A stretch of 64,000 nucleotides of DNA from positions 1 to 64,000 of the forward strand of contig JAETTD010000002.1 of the NCBI GenBank assembly GCA_021769295.1. The letters run 5' to 3'. This document shows positions 34,658 to 43,526 of the stretch, piece by piece. How positions within the stretch are numbered: the stretch's first letter is position 1; every line of letters starts with the position of its first letter. The notes beneath the pieces are model-generated. The model did not search any database. It was given only the letters and a program-made list of their open reading frames with translations, and was not told the DNA's origin. The DNA is from Bacillota bacterium (GTDB lineage: Bacteria; Bacillota; Clostridia; Peptostreptococcales; Anaerovoracaceae). The position numbers and the translations under genes are program-made.

Positions 34658-35714
34658 CGCTTTTTCTCCTTTTCCAAATTGTTATAAAATTGCATATCAG
34701 CATTGCTATTATTACGATTCCCGCATATCCTATGGCAGGAGACACATAGCTCACTATGTTTTTAAATCCTGCAAGACCAAGTACAAATCCCAAAAGCGCA
34801 GCCAATATGATTATTTTTTTCTTTTTCGGGCCTTCCTTTATCTTTGTGGTAAAACCGTAAAAATTGCCGGTTGCAGCGGAATAAATGGCAAAAAACAGTA
34901 TTATTGTGTAAACGATGCTCATCTGCTCTGACACACGCCTTGCATATCCCAAAACAGGCATATCTGTTACCTGCGAAAACTGCACGTCGCACTGCACCGT
35001 CATCAAAATCAGAAAAGCAAGCATCCCCAAGAACACTCCACCCATGGCGGTTCCCGTTACGGCGGTTTTTTTGTTTTTTGCATTTAAAGTTGAAGTCGCT
35101 ACTATGGATATTAGCGCCATAACATTGTATGATATATACAATATAGCTGCTATGAGCCAGTTGGGCGCTGCCGGAGAAGGTTTAATCTCAGCATTTATTT
35201 CTTCGCCTTCCGGATTTTTGATTATTACTATCAGGCATATTATTACCATTATAACGCACAGGACAGGCATTATATACTTAAATACCCGTGAAATTCTTTC
35301 AAAATCCCCTATTACGGTAAATATGACCAATGCGGTTATAATTGCGCCTCCTACGGCATAAGGAAGTCCAAACTGCTGATGCAGCAGAGCTCCTCCGGCA
35401 GCGGTCATTATAACCATTACTACCGCAAGTATGGCTGCCATAAAATACCCCACGAAGTTTTCCGATTTTTCGTTTCCGTTGGGTACTATAATCTTTCCCA
35501 TATCGTTTGTGCCAAGCTGTCTTGCTATGTAGCTGACCATAAGTCCTATCGCCAGAAAAAAGATTGCAAATATGATTATTCCTACCATTCCCATCTTTCC
35601 GAACACGCCAAAGAACTGCCATGTTTCACGTCCCGATGCGAATCCTGCTCCCATTATTGCGCCTATGTACATAACGGCAACATTAAGTGCGCTAAGTTTA
35701 TTCTCGTCTTTCAT
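34650..35714 (-). CDS. YkvI-type membrane transporter
   Basis: 354 residues with about ten hydrophobic segments. The start ALNVAVMYIGAIMGAGFASGRE, with the GAGFASG break in the first helix, is characteristic of the YkvI family, distantly related to amino acid and branched-chain carriers of the APC superfamily. Substrate is unknown. It overlaps rarD by 4 bp at its start and the MBL hydrolase by 8 bp at its end, so all three are translationally coupled. Confidence 0.82.
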   Translation of the reverse strand: MKDENKLSALNVAVMYIGAIMGAGFASGRETWQFFGVFGKMGMVGIIIFAIFFLAIGLMVSYIARQLGTNDMGKIIVPNGNEKSENFVGYFMAAILAVVMVIMTAAGGALLHQQFGLPYAVGGAIITALVIFTVIGDFERISRVFKYIMPVLCVIMVIICLIVIIKNPEGEEINAEIKPSPAAPNWLIAAILYISYNVMALISIVATSTLNAKNKKTAVTGTAMGGVFLGMLAFLILMTVQCDVQFSQVTDMPVLGYARRVSEQMSIVYTIILFFAIYSAATGNFYGFTTKIKEGPKKKKIIILAALLGFVLGLAGFKNIVSYVSPAIGYAGIVIIAMLICNFITIWKRRKSDE

Positions 35715-36643
35715 ATCCGGTCCTGCTCCTTATTTTTCTTTACCTCGACATACTCTCCGTAGCTGAAGAAAATCAATCCTATCCATATTATTGCAAAGGC
35801 TATTAGCTGTATATATTCAAAAGGCTCTTTGAACAGATATATGCTTATCACAAGGGATATGGTAGGCGATACATATTCGAGCAGACCAAGCACAAACAGA
35901 TTTATCCTGTTGGCGGCATTGGCGAACAGGCCCAGGGGTACTGCCGTAAAAAGGCCGCAAAGCATAAGCAGCCCGTATTTATAAGGCTCTCCAGCTCCTA
36001 TAGCCCCGTTTCCCGTCACTTCCAGATATATGACCACAACAAGAGCCGCAGGCATTAAAAATACGGTTTCATAAAGCAGCGACAGAATAGGAGGCATGGT
36101 AAAATTTTTCTTTAAGGCTGCATATACGGCAAAGGTCAGAGCTAAACTCATAGCTATAAGAGGTACTTCGCCAAAGTAGATTATTACCGAAACAACCCCT
36201 GCGGCAGCAAGGGCAAAGGCCATAATCTTATATTTGCTCAGTTTTTCTTTAAAGATAACTATGCCGAATATGCATACGGCCAAAGGTTCTATGTAGTATC
36301 CTATGCATGTCTGAATTACCATATCGGCGTTTACCGCCCATATGTATATGGACCAGTTGGCGGTTATCAGAATGCCTGCCAAAATATATCTTATTACTGT
36401 CTTTTTATCTTTGAGCGGCGCCATTACGGTTTCTTTATCATACGAAACAAAGGCTCCTATAAGGCAAACAACGGCCACAAGCACAATTCTGTAAAATATT
36501 ATCACTGACGAGTCTATAGGTCTTAGGCTCTGCCAGTATATGGGCAGCACACCCCACAGAACGCTGCATGACAGCGCTGATATTATACCGCTTTTATATG
36601 CTTTTCTATCGTCGATAATCTGCATGTCTTTTTTAGTTTCCAT
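35711..36643 (-). CDS. rarD: EamA family transporter RarD
   Basis: 310 residues, ten membrane segments in two EamA repeats. The N-terminal GIISALSCSVLWGVLPIYW and the NWSIYIWAVNADMVIQTCIGYYI stretch (given here in part as NWSIYIWAVN) are typical of RarD. The family includes metabolite exporters; the substrate here is unknown. First gene of a coupled three-gene operon. Confidence 0.9.
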   Translation of the reverse strand: METKKDMQIIDDRKAYKSGIISALSCSVLWGVLPIYWQSLRPIDSSVIIFYRIVLVAVVCLIGAFVSYDKETVMAPLKDKKTVIRYILAGILITANWSIYIWAVNADMVIQTCIGYYIEPLAVCIFGIVIFKEKLSKYKIMAFALAAAGVVSVIIYFGEVPLIAMSLALTFAVYAALKKNFTMPPILSLLYETVFLMPAALVVVIYLEVTGNGAIGAGEPYKYGLLMLCGLFTAVPLGLFANAANRINLFVLGLLEYVSPTISLVISIYLFKEPFEYIQLIAFAIIWIGLIFFSYGEYVEVKKNKEQDRI

Positions 36644-36717
36644 TTCTACTCTCCCTGATTCAAACCGACAAAAAATATACTAACATTTGTATCTCCAAAA
36701 TGCAAGATATGACATTC

Positions 36718-36756
36718 AAAAAAGCCCTCCTCATGCCAAAAGACGATAAGGAAGGC
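36718..36756 (-). terminator. Terminator after the 60-residue Cys-rich gene
   Basis: On the minus strand GCCTTCCT and AGGAGGGC pair over 8 bp (one wobble), followed by six T. Confidence 0.75.
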
Positions 36757-36784
36757 CTTTGGATTTTATCCTTGAAAAAATTTT

Positions 36785-36967
36785 TTAAAACAGACCGCCA
36801 AAGAGTCCGCCGCCTTTATTGTCGTTGCAGAAAAGGCAGTAAATGATTATGATAAGTATTATGAGCCAGATGCCGCTGTTATTGTTATCATTGCAATAAC
36901 AGTCCTTTATACACTTGTCATTGCATTCCTCTCTGCAGCATTCCATGCGTCTGAAATCATCTCCCAT
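36785..36967 (-). CDS. Small Cys-rich membrane protein, function unknown
   Basis: 60 residues in three parts: a charged, Cys-rich head (MECCREECNDKCIKDCYC), a hydrophobic span of about 13 residues (IWLIILIIIIYCL) and a Gly/Phe tail (GGGLFGGLF). GGAGG lies 7 bases before the ATG. Composition resembles small sporulation proteins of the YjcZ kind, but the Cys head is different and no family is recognised. A sigma-K-like promoter lies just upstream and a terminator follows, so it forms its own unit. Confidence 0.6.
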   Translation of the reverse strand: MGDDFRRMECCREECNDKCIKDCYCNDNNNSGIWLIILIIIIYCLFCNDNKGGGLFGGLF

Positions 36968-36990
36968 ATAAAAACCTCCGTCTTTTTTAT

Positions 36991-37018
36991 TATATTATGA
37001 CAGAGGCTTCATATTTGT
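36991..37018 (-). promoter_or_regulatory. Sigma-K/E-like promoter of the small Cys-rich gene
   Basis: On the minus strand AC, 17 bp, then CATAATATA fits AC-N17-CATANNNTA. It ends 23 bp before the ATG at 36967 and touches the stop codon of the upstream gene. Confidence 0.45.
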
Positions 37019-37557
37019 TATTCTTCTTTTTCCGATGCGGCAGCCACATCTCCGAAAGACATTATGTATTCATCCAAATTATAATCAAGGCAGGTGGAAA
37101 AATCGTATAAATATTTGTCTCCTTCTATCTTTTCAAGCCTTGCCATTGTCAGCGCGTCTCTCAGGGAGTGTATCTCTTCCCTGTCGTTTAGTATGGATTT
37201 GCACAGGACCTCTGAATCCGCCGAATACCAGAGCCTGAATCTGTCAAGTTCTTCTGCAAGATTGACCATGACGTTTTCCTCCCGGCTGTTTTTAACAAGG
37301 CCTACCAGAGACAGCCTTATCTTGTCCATGAGTATAAAGAAATCTGCCGCTTCTCCCGGAATAAAATCCGATATTTCCTCAAAATAATCGTTGAGCAGCA
37401 TAGCCAGCGTTTCTTTATCCACGTCCTTTATCAAGGCGAAGATTACTTCATAAGGAATATATTCATCACATTCGAGCAAGGCCGAAAGGTTCTCAAAATA
37501 TTCAAAATCCGCAGGCTCTTCTATATCTAAAAGTTCATACAAGCTTTCTTTGTCCAT
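37018..37557 (-). CDS. Acidic hypothetical protein
   Basis: 179 residues, strongly acidic and almost entirely helix-forming, with no signal peptide, membrane segment or recognisable motif. Leu- and Glu-rich stretches such as DKETLAMLLNDYFEEISDF suggest a helical-repeat or adaptor protein. It begins 13 bp after murI on the same strand, so the two are probably cotranscribed. GGAG lies before the ATG. Function unknown. Confidence 0.7.
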   Translation of the reverse strand: MDKESLYELLDIEEPADFEYFENLSALLECDEYIPYEVIFALIKDVDKETLAMLLNDYFEEISDFIPGEAADFFILMDKIRLSLVGLVKNSREENVMVNLAEELDRFRLWYSADSEVLCKSILNDREEIHSLRDALTMARLEKIEGDKYLYDFSTCLDYNLDEYIMSFGDVAAASEKEE

Positions 37558-37570
37558 TTTTTCTCCTTAA

Positions 37571-38386
37571 TCAAAATTCCAGATTTTTAAATTTAAGAAT
37601 CAGATTTGATTTTTCCGTTTCAAGTATTTTTTGTATCATGTTCGAAAAGTTTTCCGAAAGGTCGCTGGCATAGAAGATGTTTTCCCTGTCGTTATCCCTT
37701 CCGGCTAAAGCGTCGTCGTTTTTCAGAATCTGCCTTACTCTGTCTATAATTTCGTATGAAGGGTTTATTATCTTTAAATCGGGATAAATCCTTTCGATAT
37801 TTTCTCTTATTATAGGATAGTGGGTGCAGCCCAGCACCAGCGTGTCGATTTTATTATCCCTGATAAATTCATCCATGTAATAATGAATTGTCAAATCCAT
37901 TATTTCGTTTTCTATGATTCCCTCTTCGATAAGGGGCACAAATACCGGCGTCGCCGTATCAAACACCCTTAAATCAGGATTGAGTTCCTTGATTCTCTTT
38001 CTGTATGCACCGCTTTGGGTGGTAACTTTGGTAGCGATAATGCCTATATTGTTATCCTTTGTACAGCAGCCCGCTACCTTTTTTGCGGCAGGACTTATTA
38101 TGCCTAAAATCGGTATATCGGGGAATCGCTCTCTTAAGTCGTCGAGACAGGTGGCGCTTATGGTGTTGCAAGCTATTACGAGCATCTTGACATCTTTTGA
38201 TACGAGAAATTCCGCAATCTCCATGGCGTATTGCTTTATGGTTGAGACGGCTTTTGAACCGTAGGGAGTTCTTGCCGTATCTCCGAAATAGATTACCCTC
38301 TCATTGGGCAGATTTTCAAACAAATTGGGTATGCTGGTCAAACCACCGAGGCCGGAATCAAAAAAACCTATAGGTCTGTTGTCCAT
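37571..38386 (-). CDS. murI: Glutamate racemase
   Basis: 271 residues. Supplies D-glutamate for peptidoglycan. The phosphate-like pocket FFDSGLGGLT lies near the N terminus, and the two catalytic cysteines are in ACNTISA (about residue 74) and LGCTHYP (about 187). Cofactor-independent racemase of the Asp/Glu superfamily. Divergent from pepF, followed by the acidic hypothetical gene. Confidence 0.97.
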   Translation of the reverse strand: MDNRPIGFFDSGLGGLTSIPNLFENLPNERVIYFGDTARTPYGSKAVSTIKQYAMEIAEFLVSKDVKMLVIACNTISATCLDDLRERFPDIPILGIISPAAKKVAGCCTKDNNIGIIATKVTTQSGAYRKRIKELNPDLRVFDTATPVFVPLIEEGIIENEIMDLTIHYYMDEFIRDNKIDTLVLGCTHYPIIRENIERIYPDLKIINPSYEIIDRVRQILKNDDALAGRDNDRENIFYASDLSENFSNMIQKILETEKSNLILKFKNLEF

Positions 38387-38487
38387 TTATGTAATATTCC
38401 TTTCCAAAATGTGGTATACTATATTTATTATTCAAGATTTTACAATTATACTACAGAATAAAAAATTTATCTATATAGGAGGCAAAA

Positions 38488-40287
38488 ATGTCAGACAAAA
38501 ACTTGAAGCAGAGAAATGAAATTCCTAAGGAATATAAGTGGAATATAGAAGATATGTACCCTGATGAAAGCCTTTGGGACAAAGATGTAAAAGAGTGTGT
38601 GGAAAGAGCCGAAAAGTTTGTTCAATTTCAGGGCAAACTGACCCAATCCCCGGCTGTGCTCTTAGATGTTCTAAGAGAAAGAGATGCCATTTGGCAGAAG
38701 ATAGAACACGCCTTTGTCTATGCCGCCATGAAAAAGGACGAAGACAATAGAATAGACAAATATCAGGCTATGGACGATAAATGCGGAAGCGCCATCGCTA
38801 AAATTTCCGCCGCCATGTCTTTCTTCACTCCTGAACTCCTTGAAGCTCCGGAAGAAAAGATTCTCGGCTTTTTAGCTTCCGAACCGGGACTTAAAGAGTA
38901 TGAGTTTCTGTTAAAATCCATGCTTAAAGAAAAGGAGCATATCCTTTCCGCTCCCGAGGAAAACATTTTGGCTCAGATGTCCGAAATCACAGGGGCAACC
39001 AACGACGTGTTTAAAATGCTCAACAACGCCGACTTGACCTTTGGAACCGTGGTAGACGAAGACGGAGATGAGGTACCCCTTACCCACGGCAACTATATAA
39101 CCTTTATGGAAAGTCAGGATCGCAGCATCCGCAAAGCGGCTTTTACCAACATGTATGAAGCATATAAAAAGCTCATCAACACCATTGCAACTAACTATAA
39201 CTACAACACCAAAACCGATGTGGTATCGGCAAGAATCAGAAAATACGATTCTTCCCTCAATGCCGCACTGGACGGTAACAACATTCCTACCAGCGTATAC
39301 CACAACCTCATTAAAGAGGTTCACGATTATCTGCCTGTGGTTCACAGATACATGGAGCTTCGCAAGAAGGTTCTGGGCGTTGACCAACTCAAGATGTACG
39401 ACGTATACGTGCCTCTCATCAATCTTCCGAAGAAGGATATAAAATTTGAAGAAGCCGTAGAAATAATGGCAGAAGGCCTCGCTCCTCTCGGCAGCGAGTA
39501 TATCGAGCAGGTGCGAAAAGGCGTACAGTCAGGCTGGATTGACGTTTATGAAAACCAAGGCAAGACCAGCGGAGCTTACAGCTTCGGCTCATATGACAGC
39601 ATGCCTTACATCCTGCTTAACTACACTAATACCTTAAAGGATGTGTTCACCATAGTTCACGAAATGGGACATTCGATGCATTCTTATTATACAAGAAAAA
39701 CTCAGCCTTACATTTACGGTGACCATTCCATATTCACTGCGGAAGTTGCTTCAACGGTCAACGAGTCTCTGCTCATCAGGCACCTGCTTAAGACGGAGAA
39801 AGACCCGGAAATGCGCAAGTACCTTCTCAATTACTATATCGAAGAATTCCGCACCACTTTGTTCAGGCAGACCATGTTTGCGGAGTTTGAGCTTCTCGCC
39901 CACGAGGAAATAGAAAAAGGCGGCGTGCTTACCGCTCAGTGGCTGAGCGAAACCTATGGACGTCTCAACAGTCAATACTTCGGCCCTGCCATGGCAGAAG
40001 ATGACTATATAAAGTACGAATGGGCACGTATTCCGCATTTTTACAGAGGTTTCTACGTTTACCAGTATGCTACCGGTTATTCCGCCGCTACTGCAATTTC
40101 TTCAAAGATTCTCAGCGAAGGCGAAGAAGCCCGCAACAATTACATTGAATTTTTGAAGAGCGGTTCTTCCGACTACCCTGTAGAACTGCTGAAAATCGCA
40201 GGCGTGGATATGGCTTCACCTGAGCCTGTAAAAATGGCCATGGAAACATTTAAAAACCTTGTTGATGAATTGGAAAAATTATTGTAA
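38488..40287 (+). CDS. pepF: Oligoendopeptidase F (M3B family)
   Basis: A 599-residue cytoplasmic zinc peptidase that degrades short peptides. The zinc motif is IVHEMGHSMHSYY near residue 390, with the third ligand region SIFTAEVASTVNE about 25 residues later; SAFRTT-like regions and YQYATGYSAATAIS near the C terminus are typical of PepF. AGGAGG precedes the ATG. nadK begins 9 bp after its stop, then a pseudouridine synthase, forming a plus-strand operon. Confidence 0.96.
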   Translation: MSDKNLKQRNEIPKEYKWNIEDMYPDESLWDKDVKECVERAEKFVQFQGKLTQSPAVLLDVLRERDAIWQKIEHAFVYAAMKKDEDNRIDKYQAMDDKCGSAIAKISAAMSFFTPELLEAPEEKILGFLASEPGLKEYEFLLKSMLKEKEHILSAPEENILAQMSEITGATNDVFKMLNNADLTFGTVVDEDGDEVPLTHGNYITFMESQDRSIRKAAFTNMYEAYKKLINTIATNYNYNTKTDVVSARIRKYDSSLNAALDGNNIPTSVYHNLIKEVHDYLPVVHRYMELRKKVLGVDQLKMYDVYVPLINLPKKDIKFEEAVEIMAEGLAPLGSEYIEQVRKGVQSGWIDVYENQGKTSGAYSFGSYDSMPYILLNYTNTLKDVFTIVHEMGHSMHSYYTRKTQPYIYGDHSIFTAEVASTVNESLLIRHLLKTEKDPEMRKYLLNYYIEEFRTTLFRQTMFAEFELLAHEEIEKGGVLTAQWLSETYGRLNSQYFGPAMAEDDYIKYEWARIPHFYRGFYVYQYATGYSAATAISSKILSEGEEARNNYIEFLKSGSSDYPVELLKIAGVDMASPEPVKMAMETFKNLVDELEKLL

Positions 40288-40296
40288 TATCAAACT

Positions 40297-41097
40297 ATGG
40301 ATAAGAAAATTTTTGTTTACACCAACGGCACCGAGATGTCGACCAATATTGAAAAAATTCTGAGAAAAAAGCTGAATAAAACAGGGCTCAGAGTCTTTGA
40401 AGAATACGATGAAAGCACCGAGCTGATTATCTGTATAGGCGGAGACGGAACTCTTCTCCGCCTTGTGCAGGATTTTAATTTCCCTAAAACTCCGATTGTA
40501 GGAATCAATACAGGCCACCTTGGTTTTTTCCAGGAAATCCTTCCGGAAAAGATAGATGACTTTATCTTTTTATACAATCAGGACAGATACAGCATACAGG
40601 GGTTAAACGGAGTAACCTGCTGCGTGAAGACGGATTCTTCCTCCTCCAAGCATACAGCCCTTAACGAAATAACGGTCAAAGGGCTGCTCACCCACCCCGT
40701 TCACCTGAATATTTCAATAAACAACAGCTTTATTGAGCGATTCAGCGGCGACGGAATATGCGTTGCCTCGCCTGCCGGCAGCACCGCCTACAACTATGCT
40801 CTGGGCGGCAGCATCGTGGACCCGAGACTTAACCTTCTTCAGGTTACGCCTATCGCCCCTATGCAGAACGTGGCTTACCGCTCATTTACCTCGAGCATAC
40901 TCCTTCCTTCAAACGACAAGCTTACGGTAATACCATGCAACAATGACGACTGCAATCTGAGCGTAATATATGACGGAATGATGACCGACTACAAGAATAT
41001 CAAGGAAATATCAATCTGTCTTTCCCGCAAAAAAATCAACCTTGTCAGATTTGACGATTATCAGTTCTGGGAAAAAGTAAAGAGCAAGTTTTTATAA
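40297..41097 (+). CDS. nadK: NAD kinase
   Basis: 266 residues. Phosphorylates NAD+ to NADP+. Conserved motifs are CIGGDGTLLRLV near residue 50, GINTGHLGFFQE, NEITVKG and DGICVASPAGSTAYNYALGG. The length is near the small end of the family. Starts 9 bp after pepF with no strong ribosome binding site, so coupling to pepF is likely. The pseudouridine synthase gene follows. Confidence 0.94.
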   Translation: MDKKIFVYTNGTEMSTNIEKILRKKLNKTGLRVFEEYDESTELIICIGGDGTLLRLVQDFNFPKTPIVGINTGHLGFFQEILPEKIDDFIFLYNQDRYSIQGLNGVTCCVKTDSSSSKHTALNEITVKGLLTHPVHLNISINNSFIERFSGDGICVASPAGSTAYNYALGGSIVDPRLNLLQVTPIAPMQNVAYRSFTSSILLPSNDKLTVIPCNNDDCNLSVIYDGMMTDYKNIKEISICLSRKKINLVRFDDYQFWEKVKSKFL

Positions 41098-41126
41098 TTT
41101 AAAAGATATATTTGAAGGATACATAT

Positions 41127-42098
41127 ATGACTGAATTTAACTACATCGTAACAGATAATGATAAGGAGCTCTCTGTCAAGGAGCTCCTTCGGCGTAATTT
41201 TCACTTTTCTTCACGCCTTATGACTAAACTCAAACATCAGGATTTGGTCACTTTAAACGGTCAGCCCGTCCGTGGCTGGATGACACCCTTGCCGGGAGAT
41301 AAGTTGACCGTAAAACTCCCCGAGGAAACCTGTGATTTTCCGCCGGAGGATATTCCGATTTCAGTGGTCTTTGAAGATAAGGACCTGCTTGTAATCAACA
41401 AACAGCCGGGCTATGTGGTTCACCCTACCAAGGGAAAACCCAATCATACCATTGCCAATGGAGTCATGAAGAAGATGATTGATGACGGCGAAAGCTACAA
41501 GATAAGATTCGCCAACAGGCTCGATATGAACACTTCCGGCTTGCTGCTCATTGCCAAAAACAGCTTTACTCAGGACAGGCTTATCCGTCAGATGAAAGCC
41601 GACATAATAGAAAAGCGCTATCTGGCCGTGGTAGACGGAATTATTGGGGAGGATTCAGGTACTGTAAATGCGCCCATAGGAAGACCTGACCACGATGAAG
41701 TGGAGCGCTGGATTCTTCCCGTTTCTGAGGGCGGATATGATTCCGTCACCCACTACAGGGTTTTGGAGCGTTTCGGTTCAGGCTACACTCTGGTAGAGCT
41801 GCGCCTTGAGACCGGCCGCACTCATCAGATAAGGGTTCACATGGCCTCCATCGGTCACCCTGTTACCGGCGACCACCTTTACAACAACGGAGACCCCTTT
41901 CTGTACCGCAAACTCCACGGCGATTTCAGGCGCATAGAAGGCGCAGAAGAAAAGAGCACCTCCGAGTATATCGACAGACAGGCTCTTCATGCCTATAGAC
42001 TTTCATTCATTCACCCTGTCACCAACGAAAAAACGGAGCTTGAAGCTCCGCTGCCCGATGATATTAAAAGTCTTATTGAGAAGGTACGGGGGCTGTGA
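41127..42098 (+). CDS. RluA family pseudouridine synthase
   Basis: 323 residues. An S4-like RNA-binding segment at the N terminus (SVKELLRRNFHFSSRLMTKL) is followed by the synthase domain with the catalytic aspartate in RLDMNTSGLLLIAKN, plus VINKQPGYVVHP and LETGRTHQIRVHMASIGHP. Isomerises uridine in rRNA or tRNA; the exact target cannot be read. The ATG at 41127 follows AAGGA at good spacing; a TTG five codons earlier is less likely. Last gene of the pepF-nadK operon. Confidence 0.93.
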   Translation: MTEFNYIVTDNDKELSVKELLRRNFHFSSRLMTKLKHQDLVTLNGQPVRGWMTPLPGDKLTVKLPEETCDFPPEDIPISVVFEDKDLLVINKQPGYVVHPTKGKPNHTIANGVMKKMIDDGESYKIRFANRLDMNTSGLLLIAKNSFTQDRLIRQMKADIIEKRYLAVVDGIIGEDSGTVNAPIGRPDHDEVERWILPVSEGGYDSVTHYRVLERFGSGYTLVELRLETGRTHQIRVHMASIGHPVTGDHLYNNGDPFLYRKLHGDFRRIEGAEEKSTSEYIDRQALHAYRLSFIHPVTNEKTELEAPLPDDIKSLIEKVRGL

Positions 42099-42145
42099 GG
42101 TTGAGGTTAGAACGGTTCGTGGATTACTTTTCCTTTTTTTCATTG

Positions 42146-42592
42146 TCAGCCGCTTTCTTTCCCTTCCCCAGTCAACTCGTTGCGAATTCGGATTTCCAAA
42201 ATCCTCTGATGCACCCATTCTTTGGAATATCCCTTTTTCATATAAGTTTCCAAAGCCCGATCAATGGCTTGCTCCGGATCAATTGTTTCTTCAATACGTT
42301 CCCTGCCCACCATTGCCAGCCACGCCTTGAAAGGTTCCGCTTTAGGAGAAGGGATTGACTGTATAATACGCAAAAGCTGCTGAGTGTCAGCAACATCCGT
42401 AAGGCGCTTTTTGCCGTCCACAGCAATCATTTTTAACTGTACGATTTTTTCGTACACTTCAACTGCGCCCTCTGCTTTTAGTTTCCGTTTCAGGTCGCTC
42501 CAATAACGGCGTGGATTATCTGTGTCGGTCAAAACAGAAATCACATCCACAACTGAAAAATACCATTCTTCACGTTCGACATACAAGAACAC
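42146..42592 (-). pseudogene. BRO/antirepressor-type phage protein, remnant
   Basis: 148 residues matching the N-terminal half of phage antirepressor-like proteins: EEWYFSVVDVISVLTDTDNP, YWSDLKRKL, TDVADTQQLLRIIQSIPSPK and ERIEETIDPEQAIDRALETY. Full members, usually 250-290 residues, start about a dozen residues earlier and continue past RNELTDEWD; here the frame diverges at RNELTGEGKESG and stops. Both ends therefore seem lost and there is no good ribosome binding site. It is the only phage trace in the window and sits at the edge of the accessory stretch. A short functional form is possible but less likely. Confidence 0.7.
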
Positions 42593-42618
42593 CCGGTAAA
42601 TTCCGGGTGCTCTTTTAC
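42591..42618. terminator. Hairpin with T-rich tail
   Basis: CACCCGG and CCGGGTG pair over 7 bp with a 5-base loop, followed by CTCTTTTAC on the plus strand. No plus-strand gene ends here, so it may be a remnant or serve the minus strand weakly. Confidence 0.45.
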
Positions 42619-42622
42619 TCTT

Positions 42623-42727
42623 TTACTCTTTCTCCTTCTCTTCATCTTTATTTCCCAATCTTTTGTCAAGAAACAGCGCGTTGATTCCAGCAACAGGCAG
42701 TCTGTCGTTTTTGAAAAACTTTTTCAT
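42623..42727 (-). CDS. 34-residue charged peptide overlapping the VanZ-like gene
   Basis: The ATG overlaps the stop of the VanZ-like gene as ATGA, and AAAGGAAAAG lies just before it. The product begins MKKFFKNDRLPVAGINALF and ends in a Lys/Glu-rich tail (GNKDEEKEKE). It has no membrane segment. The overlap and ribosome binding site suggest real translation, but I recognise no family and it could be a chance frame. Confidence 0.4.
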   Translation of the reverse strand: MKKFFKNDRLPVAGINALFLDKRLGNKDEEKEKE

Positions 42728-43332
42728 GTTATCTTTTCCTTTACATTTGGCAGCACTTTATCTTGCAACGATTTTGATATAGAATATCCCAGTGATATAC
42801 CTATCAGATAAATACAGATGTCCAGCGTTGCAAAGGCTCCTCTTAACGTCAATACCTGTATCAATTCAAAGGCTACTCCTGCTACGAGACTGAAAACAAA
42901 AACCTTTTTAAACTCCATTCGTCTCATAATAAAGCCAAAAGGAAGCATGCCAATAACCATGAATCCTATATGCGACAAATCGTGAAGCCAATACAAATGT
43001 TCAACCGATTTTATCGGATTTATAATCCACGTGTATTCCGGAATCGCTTCTCGGCACAAGCAGCTTATAACGACAATTGCATATAGCGCAATAATAACGG
43101 CAGAAAAAATCCGGTTTGCTTTTTTATTGAGTAAACATTCAACCAAATATACTCCGAATATTTCCATGAAAGCTAAAATTTCACGTGTAATGTATTGATA
43201 CATAATGTAATTGTCAAAACCGTATATCTCTTCAAGTATAATTTCCATTGCAATATTGTAATAAAAAAGATATATCAGCACCAGTGCCGCCGGGTAGAGG
43301 TAAGCACGCAAAAGAATCTTTGATTTGTTCAT
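42724..43332 (-). CDS. VanZ-like membrane protein
   Basis: 202 residues with about six membrane segments. The second half matches the VanZ family: HLYWLHDLSHIGFMVIGMLPFGFIMRR (in part HDLSHIGFMVIGMLPFGF), then FELIQVLTLRGAFATLDI, with the family's E-x-x-Q and D residues. VanZ itself gives low-level teicoplanin resistance, but most relatives have no known role. It lies downstream of an ECF sigma gene on the same strand, separated by 194 bp including a strong hairpin. Possibly under that sigma factor's control. Confidence 0.85.
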   Translation of the reverse strand: MNKSKILLRAYLYPAALVLIYLFYYNIAMEIILEEIYGFDNYIMYQYITREILAFMEIFGVYLVECLLNKKANRIFSAVIIALYAIVVISCLCREAIPEYTWIINPIKSVEHLYWLHDLSHIGFMVIGMLPFGFIMRRMEFKKVFVFSLVAGVAFELIQVLTLRGAFATLDICIYLIGISLGYSISKSLQDKVLPNVKEKIT

Positions 43333-43437
43333 GTTAATATCCCCTTTTTAATATTACTACACTTCAATAACGTCTCTCTTACACCTTTATTAACCTATAC
43401 TGTGTAAAAGAGGTTTTGTCACACACTTTTTCACAAT

Positions 43438-43479
43438 AAAAAACTTTTTTACGCTTCTTATTGCATAAAAAAGTTTTTT
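43438..43479. terminator. Perfect 14-bp inverted repeat after the ECF sigma gene
   Basis: AAAAAACTTTTTTA and TAAAAAAGTTTTTT pair perfectly over 14 bp around a 14-base loop, with A/T runs that work in either direction. It ends the murE-like/ECF sigma transcript; the rest of the 194-bp gap shows nothing certain. Confidence 0.65.
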
Positions 43480-43526
43480 AATCGTATATTGCCTGAGTTA
43501 TTCATGTGCTTCCCGCTTGCATAACT

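Noticed and set aside
43438-43479. Replication origin or DnaA-box cluster at the AT-rich 43.4 kb gap
   Set aside because: AT-richness comes from one 14-bp palindrome; no TTATCCACA-like boxes are present and dnaA/dnaN are absent.
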